Part shown: positions 1 to 12,010 of the stretch, in pieces
Layout of the letters: each line of letters begins with the position of its first letter
Position numbering within the stretch: the first letter of the stretch is position 1
NCBI GenBank assembly: GCA_015847255.1
Contig: JADLZK010011212.1
Span: 124,001-188,000 of the forward strand
Direction of reading: 5' to 3'
Source of the DNA: Hyparrhenia diplandra
Lineage: Eukaryota; Streptophyta; Magnoliopsida; Poales; Poaceae
DNA: 64,000 nt
Position numbers and translations under genes: made by a program
Notes under the pieces: generated by a model
What the model was told of the DNA's origin: nothing
Databases searched by the model: none
Seen by the model: the letters and a program-made list of their open reading frames with translations, nothing else

Positions 1-1650
1 TCGTCTTTGTTTGTTTCACATATATGTAAATGCCGCTAAACATTTGGGGCATGTGATTCATAAGCATCCCGATAAGTTTCTACTAGCTTTTAAGAGATGT
101 GTCTATGAAGACAGATCTGAAGCTATTTTCATCCGAAGTGGAATGAGTTATTGTGCGAGTATAAGCTTGAGGATAACGAATGGATGAAAAATCTATATGA
201 TTTGAGGAGAAAGTGGGCTCTTGTCTACCGTGGATCGTTTTTACGGTGACATGAACTCAACTCAAAGGAGCGAAGGTATGAATAATGTATTCAAGAAAAG
301 ATTTCGTAGAAGACTTGGACTTCAGAGAACTCCTTATGAGGAATGTGATAAGGTTGCCGCTAGTCTCCGTGAAAATGAGTTAGATGCAGATTTTAATTCA
401 CGTCGAAAGAATCCGGTTCCTTGCATGCCAAATTTACCCATATTGAAGGCTGCTTGCTGAATCATATACAAGAAGGATGTATTTGGAGTTTGAGGATGAG
501 TTCAAAGAACAATTGTCATTCTCTTTGAAATTGTTACAAACTGATGGGTCAATCTTGATATATGAGGTTTCTCATATGTACGCTAATTATGGAGCAACAG
601 TTCAGTTCAACAATGCGAGATATGGTCACTTCTTGTTCTTGCGAGAAAAGTTTGAATGTATAGGTATGAACTCATTTTTTCAATTACCATAAGTCTTTAA
701 TATAGTATGAACAACTCCAAATTGACTATTTTCAGGTATATTGTGCAAGCACGCCATGAAAGTCTTAAATGCAAACAATGTTTTTATTTTGCCGCCACAA
801 TACATAAAGGAAAGATGGACAAAATATGCAAAAAGAGGGTTCTATGTTAACAAACAAGAAAGTGGGTGCGAAAAGTAACAAAACATGGGCTGCACGACTC
901 TCACGAATGGCGACATCTATAGCATTGAAGTGTTCACCGTCAAAAGAACTTCTTCACGATTTGGAGGAAGCCATGAAAAATTAGATTTGGAAGCAGATGT
1001 TTCTCGAGCAAGATGAAGCAAGATGAAAAAGAGAAATCTGATGAGGTTCCCCGTTTCGATTGACTGTGCAACAGACCCATTGAAAGGCAACATATCGCTT
1101 TAAAATTCCTCATGTCGTAAAAAGGACCAAAAAAAAAAACGTACCACAAACGTACTTGAAAAAATACAGGGAAAAAGAAGAAAAGTGCTAAGAAGAAAGG
1201 TACTGCTTCTAACTATTTTTTTCTAGGTGATTTTGTCTCCAGCGTTACTACTTCTATACAATTTTTCTCTTAACTTGATCCCTTTTTATAGGAGATGCAA
1301 ATAATGTTACAGAAAATAGAGATGAAAGCGCTAATCCAAACCAAACAATCGTAAGTCATCAATTTTGCTCATTATTCCTTTTTCCTATTTTTATTTACTT
1401 ACACAAAATAGTTATGGACAATTTCATGTCTATGTCATAGGACCTTGATGCCGCCGACAGTGGTGGTACTAGTGCTGATGGATATGCTTCTGCCACAATG
1501 CAAGACATTGCAAATTCTATGATTGAGCAACCTTCTGCCATATCTGCACATTACAAGCAAGGAGGCTTTACAGGTCTTTTACTTGGAGTTCAGCAAGATG
1601 CCGCAATGTCCTCATCAGCTAGAATGTTATATTTCGATGAAAACATGTAA
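1..1650 (+). pseudogene. FAR1/FHY3-related protein, 3' part, frameshifted
   Basis: The FAR1/FHY3 family consists of domesticated MULE transposases acting as nuclear transcription factors (family knowledge). The window opens inside the transposase domain. KWALVYRG (from 211) leads to the conserved block FYGDMNSTQRSEGMN (from 239). A SWIM zinc finger is split by an intron: FEC ends at 663 and GILCKHAMKVL resumes at 736, joining in phase. Later exons lie at about 1291-1350 (followed by GTAAGT) and 1441-1650, ending at TAA 1648-1650. The five-T run at 238-242 holds one base too many, shifting frame just before the conserved block. Further shifts are needed between 840 and 1225. I therefore call a decayed copy, although a mobile FAR1/MULE-type transposase is also possible. 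The 5' part is outside the window. Confidence 0.75.
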
Positions 1651-2456
1651 TTCTGGTGTACTGATTAAGATGCTACTTTCTAGTAGCCTTTTATTATGTG
1701 CACTGCTACTTCAAGACTCCTTTTGTGAGTACAGTTAACAGTGTGAAGTTTAATTAGAATTAAGGTCCTAAATTTACCTACTATTCCTCTCCTGTAACAT
1801 TTGAAATGGGATGCCTGTGCTGACAGAACTTTGATAAATGGGATATCTGAACTTCTGAAGGGACATGTTGAGGTGGATTTTCCTGACATTTGAAATCAGA
1901 GACCGTGTCATAACGAGCATGCATCGTCGTCTTCGTTCTATCTTGACAGACAGACAGATGGTTGAAATGCTGAATCAAAATCAACACGTTCTTAACATGG
2001 TGACAGCCCTCTGTTTGAGAACCGAGACAGGCACGAGCTTTTGTTGAGGCGTGGATCAGGCCAGGTGGTGCTCACGTACGCCATCGCCTCCGTTGGCACT
2101 GGCCGCGACGACGACAGTCTCCGCAGCGCGTGACCTGCGCTCGGCGGCGCCCGCTAGAGCGGGGCGGACGAGGAGGTGCGGCGGCTACGAGGCGTCGGTC
2201 GGAGCACGACCGCCCCCCGCGGCATCTCCGTTGCCGACGGGCTGCTCCTGGAGGTGTTCCGCGACTGCCCTTGAGGAGTTCGAGCCCGAGCCCGAGCCTC
2301 CGGCTTCCTCAACTATGCCTCGCGTAGCTAATTAGCCATTAGCCGGCTTAGCTAATTAGCGGCGCTTATATACGGGAACAATTGCAAGCCAGGCAAGCAG
2401 CCGGGGAAGTCCACGCGTCGACACATGAGTGGGACGTCCGCACCGAACGTATACGG
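1651..2456. other. Spacer; AT-rich then GC-rich, no recognised gene
   Basis: The first part looks like 3' flank of the FAR1-like gene. From about 2050 the base composition jumps to GC-rich, with short open frames in two phases and no domain I recognise. An inverted repeat of TAGCTAATTAGC-like motifs sits at 2325-2362. The GC-rich block could be a captured exon fragment, but nothing shows from which gene. Confidence 0.4.
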
Positions 2457-2461
2457 ACGGT

Positions 2462-4749
2462 TGCGAACACATGGTTGATTTAGGTCACATGTGTTTAGTT
2501 TTGTGATTGAGTGATTGTCAACAGTCAACATTTTAATTCTATTTTCTTTTATTCTTTATGCTTCGGCTATGTTTACCGGCACACGTGGAGTGTGTCGAAG
2601 ACGTATCTCTTGGTTCGTGTTGTACAAGTGTGGAGCTCGGAGATGGTAGCCGACGGCGAGGTGAAGGGGCCAAGGAGGACGTCTTTGGGCCGACGGACCG
2701 CGGAGGTGAAGGACGGACGTGAGGCTTGGACCGGCGACGGATCGCCGGGTGGCTAGCCATGGTGGCGACATCCGGGACATCGACGGATGCAAGAGGGCGT
2801 GGCAGGACCCGTGTCGATCGGGTCAAGACGGCGAAGCGTGGCAGGCAGAGCGGGGAGCTCGGATGACTTGGCGACTTCGGGCGATCAAGACGGCGATGAC
2901 ATGTCGAGGAGGTTTGGTGGTTTGCCCTCAAACCATCGGGCGGCGGGTTTCGCGGGTTTGGACCTCAAAACCCGCGGACGTTCCCGGGGACGGAAGGACG
3001 GCACGTGGCGGCATCGGGGAGGTTGCGTGGATGCAAGGCTACCGATGAGGAGGAGGCGGTGGCCGTCGGATCGAAAAAAATATCGAGTCGACCAAAATAG
3101 CCCTAGGGTTAGTGGTTTAGCTCATATGTATCGGAGGGCAAAAATAGGGATGAGAAATAAGGGACCATATTTAGAGGATGGCAGCCATCCTCCTCTTTGC
3201 CTCTCTCATTTTCGTTTTTTATTTTTCCCCATTTTTAGGGTTCTTGTTTAGAGGTCCAAGAAAACAATTTTGTGTGGATTTGTCTTTGTGATTTTCGTTT
3301 GTACTTCGTGCCTCCGGGATTCATCACTTTTATCTTTGTGATTTTTGTTCTCGTTTTTCCCTATTTTCGTGCGTATTTTTCGATCTGAGATTCCCGGAGT
3401 TCTAATTGATTTCAGGCAATGATTTTTGGGGAATAGATTCGTGTTGTGGTGAATTTCATCTGACCAAATTTTGGGCTCGAGTCCTTGTGTTTTGGCCGAG
3501 TTTTGATCGATTTAGTGGCCGTCTATTTCTCTGTTCTTCTGTCGTTCTTCTCGGTTCTTGCATCCGCTCTGTGTTCGTAAGTTTTTCTCATGGAAGCTGA
3601 GCGGAGGGAAATCCCAGCTGCAGTGCTACCAACGCCTAGTGCTTAGGCGCTCTGCGTGTTCTCTTGAGCAGCGCTTGTCTCTGGGTCATCCCCGCCTGTG
3701 TTCGAGAGGATTTTTGTTGTTCTCCAGTCCGTCAGCTTTTCTCTTGGTTCGTGTGCTAGATGTTCTCAGGATCGAGGTGCAGGTATGGGAGGCCAAGCAG
3801 CAGCGCCTTGTGCGTCTAGGCCCAAGCTGATCCGTGAGATTCAAGCACATCACCCGTCTCCCTGCTCAAATCGTTTCCTGACCCGAGCAAATTAGTTCAG
3901 TTATGTGCTCATCTTCTGTGGACTGCTCGTGAGTCAAAGTTCAGCACCAAGTGCATCAACTTCGAGTGCATATCTCGATCTGTGGAGAGCCTGTTCGTGG
4001 ATGACCCTTGATTTTCTTGGCATTTTGGTTTGAGTGCAGGTGGAGAGCAGTCCCTCCTTGCTGTACGTGAGCACATAGTGCTTGTGCTTGTTTTGTTTGA
4101 TCAAAAGCTTTTAGCTTGCTTCCGTGTTTTGCCTCACGCTTTATTCTTTAGATTTTATTTTCATCCAATTTATCTTGGTATTCACGGTTTCCAAGTCGGT
4201 CTGTTTCCCATGTGCTAGCTCATGAGGCTGGGTAATTAAAGTTTAGGTGGTCCGCTCTTAGCGGCCAAGTCCAGCAAGTGACACATATTCGGGATTGAAT
4301 CTCCGATCATCTTCTTTTGTCCGAAATTTGATCGATTGAGCTCGATTTGAGTTCGATTTTTTGCGATGACATTCTATTGATCCGATGAATTCTTCTAAGT
4401 ACTCTCGCCACAAGTTGGCGTTGGTATTTTAGTTTCGAGAACTCACTTCTTCTCTATAGAAGTCGAGTGACTCTTTTCATCCTTCGGTTCGATCTTTTGC
4501 TCGTCGGCTTTGTGCGATAGTTTGAGGTGTCCCGCTGTGTTCTAGGGAACATCCACCCAACCACTTGGGTCGTGGACATCTCGGTGCTCTAGTTGCTCGT
4601 AACACTTTGCTACCGATTAGCAGCACGCGTGTTATCCGGACCTTGTGTGAGTTTGCTTTTGAGGTCGGGGTTGAGCCGATGACCTAAAATTGAAAAGGAA
4701 AATCGAGGCTCCCATTCACCCCCTCTCGGGTCGCCGTTTCGGTCCTTCA
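2462..4749 (+). repeat. 5' LTR
   Basis: Starts TGCGAACACATGG and ends GGTCCTTCA. It is repeated nearly in full at 9303-11587. Short open frames inside it, such as those around 2540-2930 and 3560-3830, are not conserved in frame between the two LTRs and I do not treat them as genes. Confidence 0.93.
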
Positions 4750-4751
4750 AT

Positions 4752-4763
4752 TGGTATCGGAGC
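4752..4763 (+). promoter_or_regulatory. Primer-binding site, initiator tRNA-Met
   Basis: TGGTATCGGAGC lies two bases after the 5' LTR. It matches the complement of the 3' end of initiator tRNA-Met (TGGTATCAGAGC) with one difference. This is the usual primer site of plant copia elements. Confidence 0.9.
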
Positions 4764-4815
4764 AGGTTAAGGATCATATCCACCTTAATCGGTCCGTGAT
4801 CCGCTGTAAGGCGAC

Positions 4816-7600
4816 ATGGAGAGGTTTGGTCACTATGGTGGCAAGCCTCCGGAGTTCGATGGCACCAACTATCCCTATTGGAAGATTAAGATGCAAGCAC
4901 ATCTTATGGGGATGGATTGGAGAGTGTGGGAGATTGTCGAGGATGAGAATTACCAAGTGCTAGCCGCTCGAGTTGGTGAGGAACAAATAGCCCAACACAA
5001 TGCCAACAACCGAGCGAGGAGCGTGTTGTTCTCTAGCCTCAAAGACACGAGTTCGAGAGAGTTACCACTTGTGAGACCGCTCGTGAGGTGTGGAAGACAC
5101 TAGAGAGCTACCACGAGGGAACCCCACAAGTCAAGGCCCGCCTATATGAGACCTACAAGAGAGAGTACAACAACCTAATCCAACTTGATGGCGAGTCCAT
5201 CGATTCTCTCTTTGCTAGGTTTCAGGACGATCGCAACAAGCTTCGGGCGAACAAGCCGTCGGAGAGGCTTGACGACCACGAGAAGGCGATGCGGCTCTTG
5301 TATGCTCGGATCGGAAGGTGTGGGATGTGAAGGTGTCCGCGATCATGGAGTCTCGCCAACTATGACACCCTCACACCCGACGAGCTTTACAAAGAAGCTC
5401 AAGTCCTCCGAGATCGAGGCTCGAGATCCGGGCAAAGCTCAAGAACCCATCCGCGCCGAATGTTGCTCTTGTCTCGTAAGGGTAGTTCAAGTTCTTCCGC
5501 TAACCCTTCACGGATCTCTTTTGTCTTGTCTTCTTTGGTGTGCACGTGACGGAGGAGCAGATGGAGAGCCTTGGGGATGATGAGCTTGCACTAGTCATCG
5601 GCCCGATTCTCGCGGTTCCACAACAACCGCTTGAACCGTCGGGCGTGGTGGTCCATGCAAGGGCGGATGCTTCGAAGTGCGGCGATCCGGACCACTTCGT
5701 CGCCGCGTGCCCCAAGAAGAACAAGGACAAGTACTCGGCGAGAAGTACTACTTCAACAAGCACGACTCCGACAAGCGCAAGGACAAGCGAGTACGTCGCC
5801 GGCAAGTACAAGTCCAAAAAGGCTTCGACAAGGAAGCGATCAAGAAGAAGTACCTCAAGCGTGCCAAGGAGCACAAGCACGTCTTCCTTGCCTCCCCTCG
5901 GCGACCTCGACAACGACTCTTCAGACGGGCAATCTTTCTCCAATGACGAGGAGTCCGGAGCGCAAGGTCGAGGATGTCGAATGGACTTTGCTTCTTCGCC
6001 GACTCAAGCACGGGGCTTCTACACCATGGCCCTTGATGGAGCGGTGACCGGCGGTTTTGAGACACACGGCAACGACTCTTCCCCTAAGGTATCACCCACT
6101 ATCGAATCTCTCATCGATGAACTTGACTCTTTGGGCGATGCGCTTGTGTGTCAAGAGAAGTTGCTCAAGCGAGCAGCTAAGGAGAGAAAGGAGTATAAGG
6201 AGAAGTGGGAGATAGGCGTGAGGGAGTTAGAGTTGGCTAGGAAGCCCGTGGAGATGTCCGATGAGACGGAGTGCGATGACTGTCTTTGTGCACATGTCTA
6301 GCATCATGACTTTGCAATCTAAGTACTCGCTTTGCTAGATGAGCACGTTGAGCTGAAGGCTAAGCCTATGTTGTTGAGTGCGTGCAAGTCTTGTCCGGAC
6401 TTGCGACCGAGTTGGCAGAGAAGGCTTCCAAGCTTGCCGAGCTTGAGAAGGCCACCGTATAGCACTTGTCTTTCAAGTGTGCTAAGTGTGAAGCTTTGGA
6501 GATGGAGGTCATGTCTTGTAGGCATGACAGGAGAGAGTCGAAGAGGAGAACAAGTACCTTCGCTTACGGTCCCGAGTTGGGTGTCTAGTGGAGAGCCACG
6601 GCTTGGCATGATGATAAGTCGGGTTCAAGAGGGGGACCGACACAACGGGATTAGGCTTTGCAATAGGTGGGAAGGGTGAAGTTATCTATGGCAAGGTTGG
6701 TCAAGGTAGTGGTTTGAGCTCGAGTGAGAAACCCACAAACACTCCCAAGTTGACCAAGATCACTCCACCCGAGCCTACCAAGCCCATTGTGCAAAATGAC
6801 ATTCTCCAAGAGACCCCAAAGACTCCACCTCCCAAACAAGTGTGGCTTCCTAAACCAAACTACCTCAGGAACCCACTTGACACTTTGCCCAAGATCCCTA
6901 AGGAAACCCTTCCTAGAGCTAAGGCCACAACAAGAGTGAACCATCCACCCAAGAGAGTGAACCAACAACCACCCAAGAGAGAGGTGAGGTATCACCGTTG
7001 AGTACCGCGGAGAGATGGTCACTTGTTTGAGTTTTGCTTTTTTAGGAGGAAGAGGGATGCTAGGCGTCAAGTTGAGTTTGAGAACCGTGACTTGTATCAC
7101 CCATCACTTGGCATGTATGAGAGGGGTGTGCGGTCGGTTCGAGAGGCAGTTTGCTAGGCGAGGGAGGTAGGAGGCCTCGAAGGCTAGGCCACGCGGTTTG
7201 TGAGACCCCGTGGTGGTCGTGTTCGCGCGAGTGGATGTTGATCCTCGCTTTGGGAGCTTTGAGTTTGACAGGAGTGCACCACACTTTGTTGTGCGTGGTG
7301 AGCACTTTGGGAAGAAGGGTCATGGGATGTTTGTTGTGCCTAACGCCTATCTTGGGCAAGATGGTCAACACTGGTATTCTTCCATGTTTACTAACCCCAG
7401 TGTTGTGCCATTTGCTCATCCCATGTTTTTCCAATGATGTAGGTGACTAAGTCTTGGGTTCTCAAGTTTATGCTTGTTAACCCTTTGGGATCCAAGACTT
7501 GGGTTTCTTTGTCCTCTCATGTGTAGGTATGAGGACATGGGGTGGAGAACACGTGCTTGGTGGAACTTGATTCCTTGTCTTGGTGTGATCAAGACTTTGG
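4816..7600 (+). pseudogene. copia-type gag polyprotein, frameshifted
   Basis: Gag forms the particle that packages the element RNA. The start MERFGHYGGKPPEFDG followed by YPYWKIKMQAHLMG is the typical grass copia gag N-terminus, and VWKTLESYHEG (from 5088) continues the UBN2-type domain in another frame. A zinc knuckle at about 5672-5715 (CGDPDHFVAACPKK) has lost its first cysteine. A coiled coil rich in K and E covers about 6110-6290. EPRLGMMIS (about 6588-6614), the proline-rich NPLDTLPKIPKE segment (from about 6870) and a decayed second zinc finger near 7010 follow in family order. Conserved FTNPSVVPFAHPMF (about 7386-7430) marks the end of gag. Changes of frame between 4816, 5088 and 5540, and stops later, show it is not translatable as one protein. 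Confidence 0.85.
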
Positions 7601-9290
7601 TTGTCTACACCACTTTGATGGTCTCCAAGAGGCATGTGTCTTATTGTGACACCTACACACAGTCTGTGAGCTATCATATACACTCATGCCTTGTACATTC
7701 ATGATCCCCTGCTTATGGTATGAGATGTTCATTTGCTCACTTGTATATTTTTGACACATTTTGGTTCTATGTCTTGCTTGTGTATATACCATGGTAGGCT
7801 AGCCATCTTATTCATGATAGCTTTGTGTTTGTGTATTATATGCCATGCTAGCCTTTGTGCCCTTTTATTTCCTAGTTTTCTTTTGCTAGGTGTCTTTGGT
7901 TGAGGGGGAGTTGGGAGTTTGCTATCCATTTTGAGGGGTAGTTTTTGTAGCTGATGTACAGTTGTAGCTTTAGGTTTGCTTTTGCTTTGTGCATCATCTT
8001 ATATCATATTGCATTCATCATGTACACTATTGCACCTTGAGCTTCTTGTTTATATTGATCACAATGAGACTATGCTCGTTTAGTGTAACAATTACATGTT
8101 GGTGCCTACAATTTTGTGCTCTTTCTCGCTTAATTGATATATGTTATGAGCAAAGTCTGTTTTTCGTATGAACTTGCTTAACAATGATGAATCTTGCAAA
8201 ATGTTCACCATTGAGATAGTTCCTAGCATGTTTAAGTTGTTGAGATCCTTTGTGCTTATCATGTATGCTAGGTGACTATGTCTCATTCATCGAGTTATAC
8301 ACTTGCTTAGACGATCACATGCTTTTATCCGCTAAAATCTGATATCTAAGCTAAGTGTATGAAAAAGATCGAGATGGGTCCATACCGCCCCACATCCAAG
8401 TCTTGGGACTCGCCGCGCTCATTGCACTTGAGTTGAACCTAAGCTTGGTAGTGTTTGACCCGCACCAATGTCTTAAGCTTCGATTGCTCACACGCATAGG
8501 CTTGACATGGTTGATTAGTAAGGCCGACGGGTTGTGGATAACCACTCGCAACATGCTTTGTCCAATGCTTGTAAATCACGCAACTCCGATAACTTTAAAA
8601 TTTCACAAGTGTTGGCTTTGTCTTTTGCATGATGTATAAACCTTGCTTGGGGTAGTTCACTTGATACACATGTGTAGCACTTGGTAGATTTCCGACTTAC
8701 TTGTGCTATGTGCTATTCTTTGTGGTGGACACCTTTTTCGAAATGCTTAAAACTGAATCAAAATGCTTTCAAGTCATATTTCATATCTCTTGATCGGTTT
8801 GAGCACCGTGTTGAGCACTTGATTTTGTTGCCATGACACTACCTAGAGCATCTTCTCATTTGGATTGTTATAAACTTGAAGCTCCCTCATTGCATTTCCA
8901 TGCATTTCATAGCTTGATTAGTGCATTTGCCAACAAGGGGGAGAAAGATACAAAGACAGTGACTTCATTTGTCCAGGGGGAGTAGCACTTTGAGCTAGAT
9001 GTGTTGAGCCTTTGCCTCTGTCTTGAGGGTCTAGTTTTGTTTGTGTGTGAAAGTGATTGGTTTGGAGCTTTGCTAGTGGTGTTGAGCCCTGTTCTACCTC
9101 TTCTTGAGGACTAGCTGTTTGTTTAGCTTGGTTGTGTCGAGCCATTTGCCCATGTCTTTGGGAACCAAGTTTTTGCTCCATGTTTGCTATCCAGTGATTC
9201 TGTCTTAGCTGTTGTCTAGCTTTTGTTCACTCGGATGTGCTATCTTCTACCTTCTTCTGTCTTTGTGTTGAATGTTGACAATGCACTCAT
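7601..9290 (+). other. Internal non-coding region of the LTR element
   Basis: This is where pol would lie in an autonomous relative. I find no integrase, RT or RNase H motif on either strand. G-rich tracts of the form GGGGGAG recur at about 7905, 8936, 8976 and 9294, possibly relics of older polypurine tracts. Confidence 0.7.
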
Positions 9291-9300
9291 CAAGGGGGAG
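9291..9300 (+). promoter_or_regulatory. Polypurine tract
   Basis: CAAGGGGGAG lies two bases before the 3' LTR, at the position where plus-strand DNA synthesis is primed in LTR retrotransposons. Confidence 0.85.
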
Positions 9301-9302
9301 AT

Positions 9303-11587
9303 TGCGAACACATGGTTGATTTAGGTCACATGTGTTTAGTTTTGTGATTGAGTGATTGTCAACAGTCAACATTTTAATTCTATTTTCTTTTATTCTTTAT
9401 GCTTCGGCTATGTTCACCGGCACACGTGGAGTGTGTCGAAGACGTATCTCTTGGTTCGTGTTGTGCAGGTGTGGAGCTCGGAGATGGTAGCTGACGGCGA
9501 GGTGAAGGGGCCAAGGAGGACGTGCCGGGCCGACGGACCGCGGAGGTGAAGGACGGACGTGAGGCTTGGACCGAGGGACCGGATCGCCGGGTGGCTAGCC
9601 ATGGTGGTCGACATCCGGGACATCGACGGATGCAAGAGGACGGGCAGGACCGTGTCGATCGGGTCAAGACGGCAAGCGTGCGAGCGAGAGCGGGAGCTCG
9701 GATGACTTGGCGACTCGGGCGATCAAGACGGCGATGACACGTGTCGAGGAGGTTTGGTGGTTTGCCCTCAAAACCATCGGGCGGCGGGTTTCGCGGGTTT
9801 GGGCCTCAAAACCCGGGCGGACGTTCCGGTGGACGGAAGGGCCGGCACGTGTGGCGGCATCGGGGGAGGTTGCGTGGAAGCAAGGCTACCGATGAGGAGG
9901 AGGGCGGTGGCCGTCGGATCGAAAAAATATCAGTCGACCAAAATAGCCCTAGGGTTAGTGGTTTGGCTCATATGTATCGGAGGGCAAAATAGGGATGAGA
10001 AATAAGGACCATATTTAGAGGATGGCAGCCATCCTCCCCTCTTTGCCTCTCTCATTTTCGTTTTTATTTTTCCCCATTTTTAGGGTTCTTGTTTAGAGGT
10101 CCAAGAAAACAATTTTGTGTGGATTTGTGCTGTGATTTTCGTTTGTACTCGTGCCCTCCGGGATTCATCACTTTTATGCTGTGATTTTTGTTCTCAGTTT
10201 TTCCCTATTTTCGTGCGTATTTTCGATCTGAGATTCCCGGAGTTCTAATTGATTTCAGGCAATGATTTTTGGGGAATAGATTCGTGTTGTGGTGAATTTC
10301 ATCTGACCAAATTTTGGGCTCGAGTCCTTGTGTTTTTGGCCGAGTTTTGATCGATTTAGTGGCCGTCTATTTCTCTGTTCTTCTGTCGTTCTTCTCGGTT
10401 CTTGCATCCGCTCTGTGTTCGTAAGTTTTTCTCATGGAAGCTGAGCGGAGGGAAATCCCAGCTGCAGTGCTACCAACGCCTAGTGCTTAGGCGCTCTGCG
10501 TGTTCTCTTGAGCAGCGCTTGTCTCTGGGTCATCCCCGCCTGTGTTCGAGAGGATTTTTGTTGTTCTCCAGTCCGTCAGCTTTTCTCTTGGTTCGTGTGC
10601 TAGATGTTCTCAGGATCGAGGTGCAGGTACGGGAGGCCAAGCAGCAGCGCCTTGTGCGTCTAGGCCCAAGCTGATCCGTGAGATTCAAGCACATCACCCG
10701 TCCCCTGCTCAAATCGTTTCCTGACCCGAGCAAATTAGTTCAGTCATGTGCTCATCTTCTGTGGACTGCTCGTGAGTCAAAGTTCAGCACCAAGTGCATC
10801 AACTTCGAGTGCATATCTCGATCTGTGGAGAGCCTGTTCGTGGATGACCCTTGATTTTCTTGGCATTTGGTTTGAGTGCAGGTGGAGAGCAGTCCCTCCT
10901 TGCTGTACGTGAGCACATAGTGCTTGTGCTTGTTTTTGTTTGATCAAAAGCTTTAGCTTGCTTCCGTGTTTTGTCTCACGCTTTATTCTTTGGATTTTAT
11001 TTTCATCCAATTTATCTTGGTATTCACGGTTTCCAAGTCGGCTGTTTCCCATGTGCTAGCTCATGAGGCCAGGTAATTAAAGTTTAGGTGGTCTGCTCTT
11101 AGCGTCAAGTCCAGCAAGTGACACATATTCAGTTGAATCTCCGATCATCTTCTTTTGTCCGAAATTTGATCGATTGAGCTCCGATTTGAGTTCGATTTTT
11201 GCGATGACATTCTATTGATCCGAGGAATTCTTCTAAGTACTCGCCACAAGTTGGCGTTGGTATTTTAGTTTCGAGAACTCACTTCTTCTCTATAGAAGTC
11301 GAGTGACTCTTTTTCAGTCCTTCGGTTCGATCTTTGCTCTCGTCGGCTTTGTGCGATAGTTTGAGGTGTCCCGCTGTGTTCCTAGGGAACATCCACCCAA
11401 CCACTTGGGTCGTGGACATCTCGGTGCTCTAGTTGCTCGTAACACTTTGCTACCAGTTAGCACGCGTGTTATCCGGACCTTGTGTGAGTTTGCTTTTGAG
11501 GTCGGGGGTTGAGCCGATGACCTAAAATTGAAAAGGAAAATCGAGGCTCCCATTCACTCCCCCTCTGGTCGCCGTTTCGGTCCTTCA
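9303..11587 (+). repeat. 3' LTR
   Basis: Second copy of the 2462-4749 LTR with the same termini, followed directly by the target duplication ACGGT at 11588-11592. Confidence 0.93.
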
Positions 11588-11592
11588 ACGGT

Positions 11593-12010
11593 CCCTACCC
11601 AATTTTTTTCCATATATAGTGCTTGGCGGGCAAGTGTAATATATTTATGTGGCATTTGAAAGAAATCAGAGATGCAGAAGAGGCTTGGGTAGAAAACTAG
11701 CACATGCTCCTATCAGTTTGATTGAATGCATGCATGCTTTGGAGATTACAACGCTCAGACATTTACATTTTTATTACGTACAGTACAATACTATGAACCA
11801 TACAGCAATAACTGGGATTATGAATTTGTTTATGACGACAAATTAGGAAAAGTAGCACATGCTCCTATATGACGGCAAATTTGATCATGATTCATGTCAA
11901 GCACCAACATTTTTTCCGTAGCCACCTGCTTCATCTGGTCGGTTATTTCAAATCTAAATGTGTATTGTATTATTACTAAAAAAAAGCAAAAATGGTTCAT
12001 TAAGTGTGGT
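11593..12010. other. Spacer, no gene seen
   Basis: AT-rich sequence between the LTR element and the truncated copia element. The phrase TAGCACATGCTCCTAT occurs twice, near 11698 and 11852. No coding potential is supported. Confidence 0.5.

Larger units (their letters stand above)
2462..11587 (+). mobile_element. Non-autonomous Ty1-copia-type LTR retrotransposon, complete, gag only
   Basis: Two direct repeats of 2288 and 2285 bp, each starting TGCGAAC and ending CCTTCA, flank an internal region of about 4.55 kb. The element is bounded by a perfect 5-bp target duplication, ACGGT at 2457-2461 and 11588-11592. A primer-binding site matching initiator tRNA-Met follows the 5' LTR and a polypurine tract precedes the 3' LTR. 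The internal region holds only a broken gag gene. I see no protease, integrase, reverse transcriptase or RNase H, so movement would need enzymes from another element. The gag style (coiled coil, zinc knuckle, proline-rich part) fits long-LTR grass copia families of the SIRE/Maximus kind. The LTRs differ by scattered substitutions and small indels, so insertion is not very recent. Confidence 0.93.

Noticed and set aside
2539..2931. 130-codon frame in the 5' LTR
   Set aside because: Not kept in frame in the 3' LTR copy; LTRs do not normally encode proteins.
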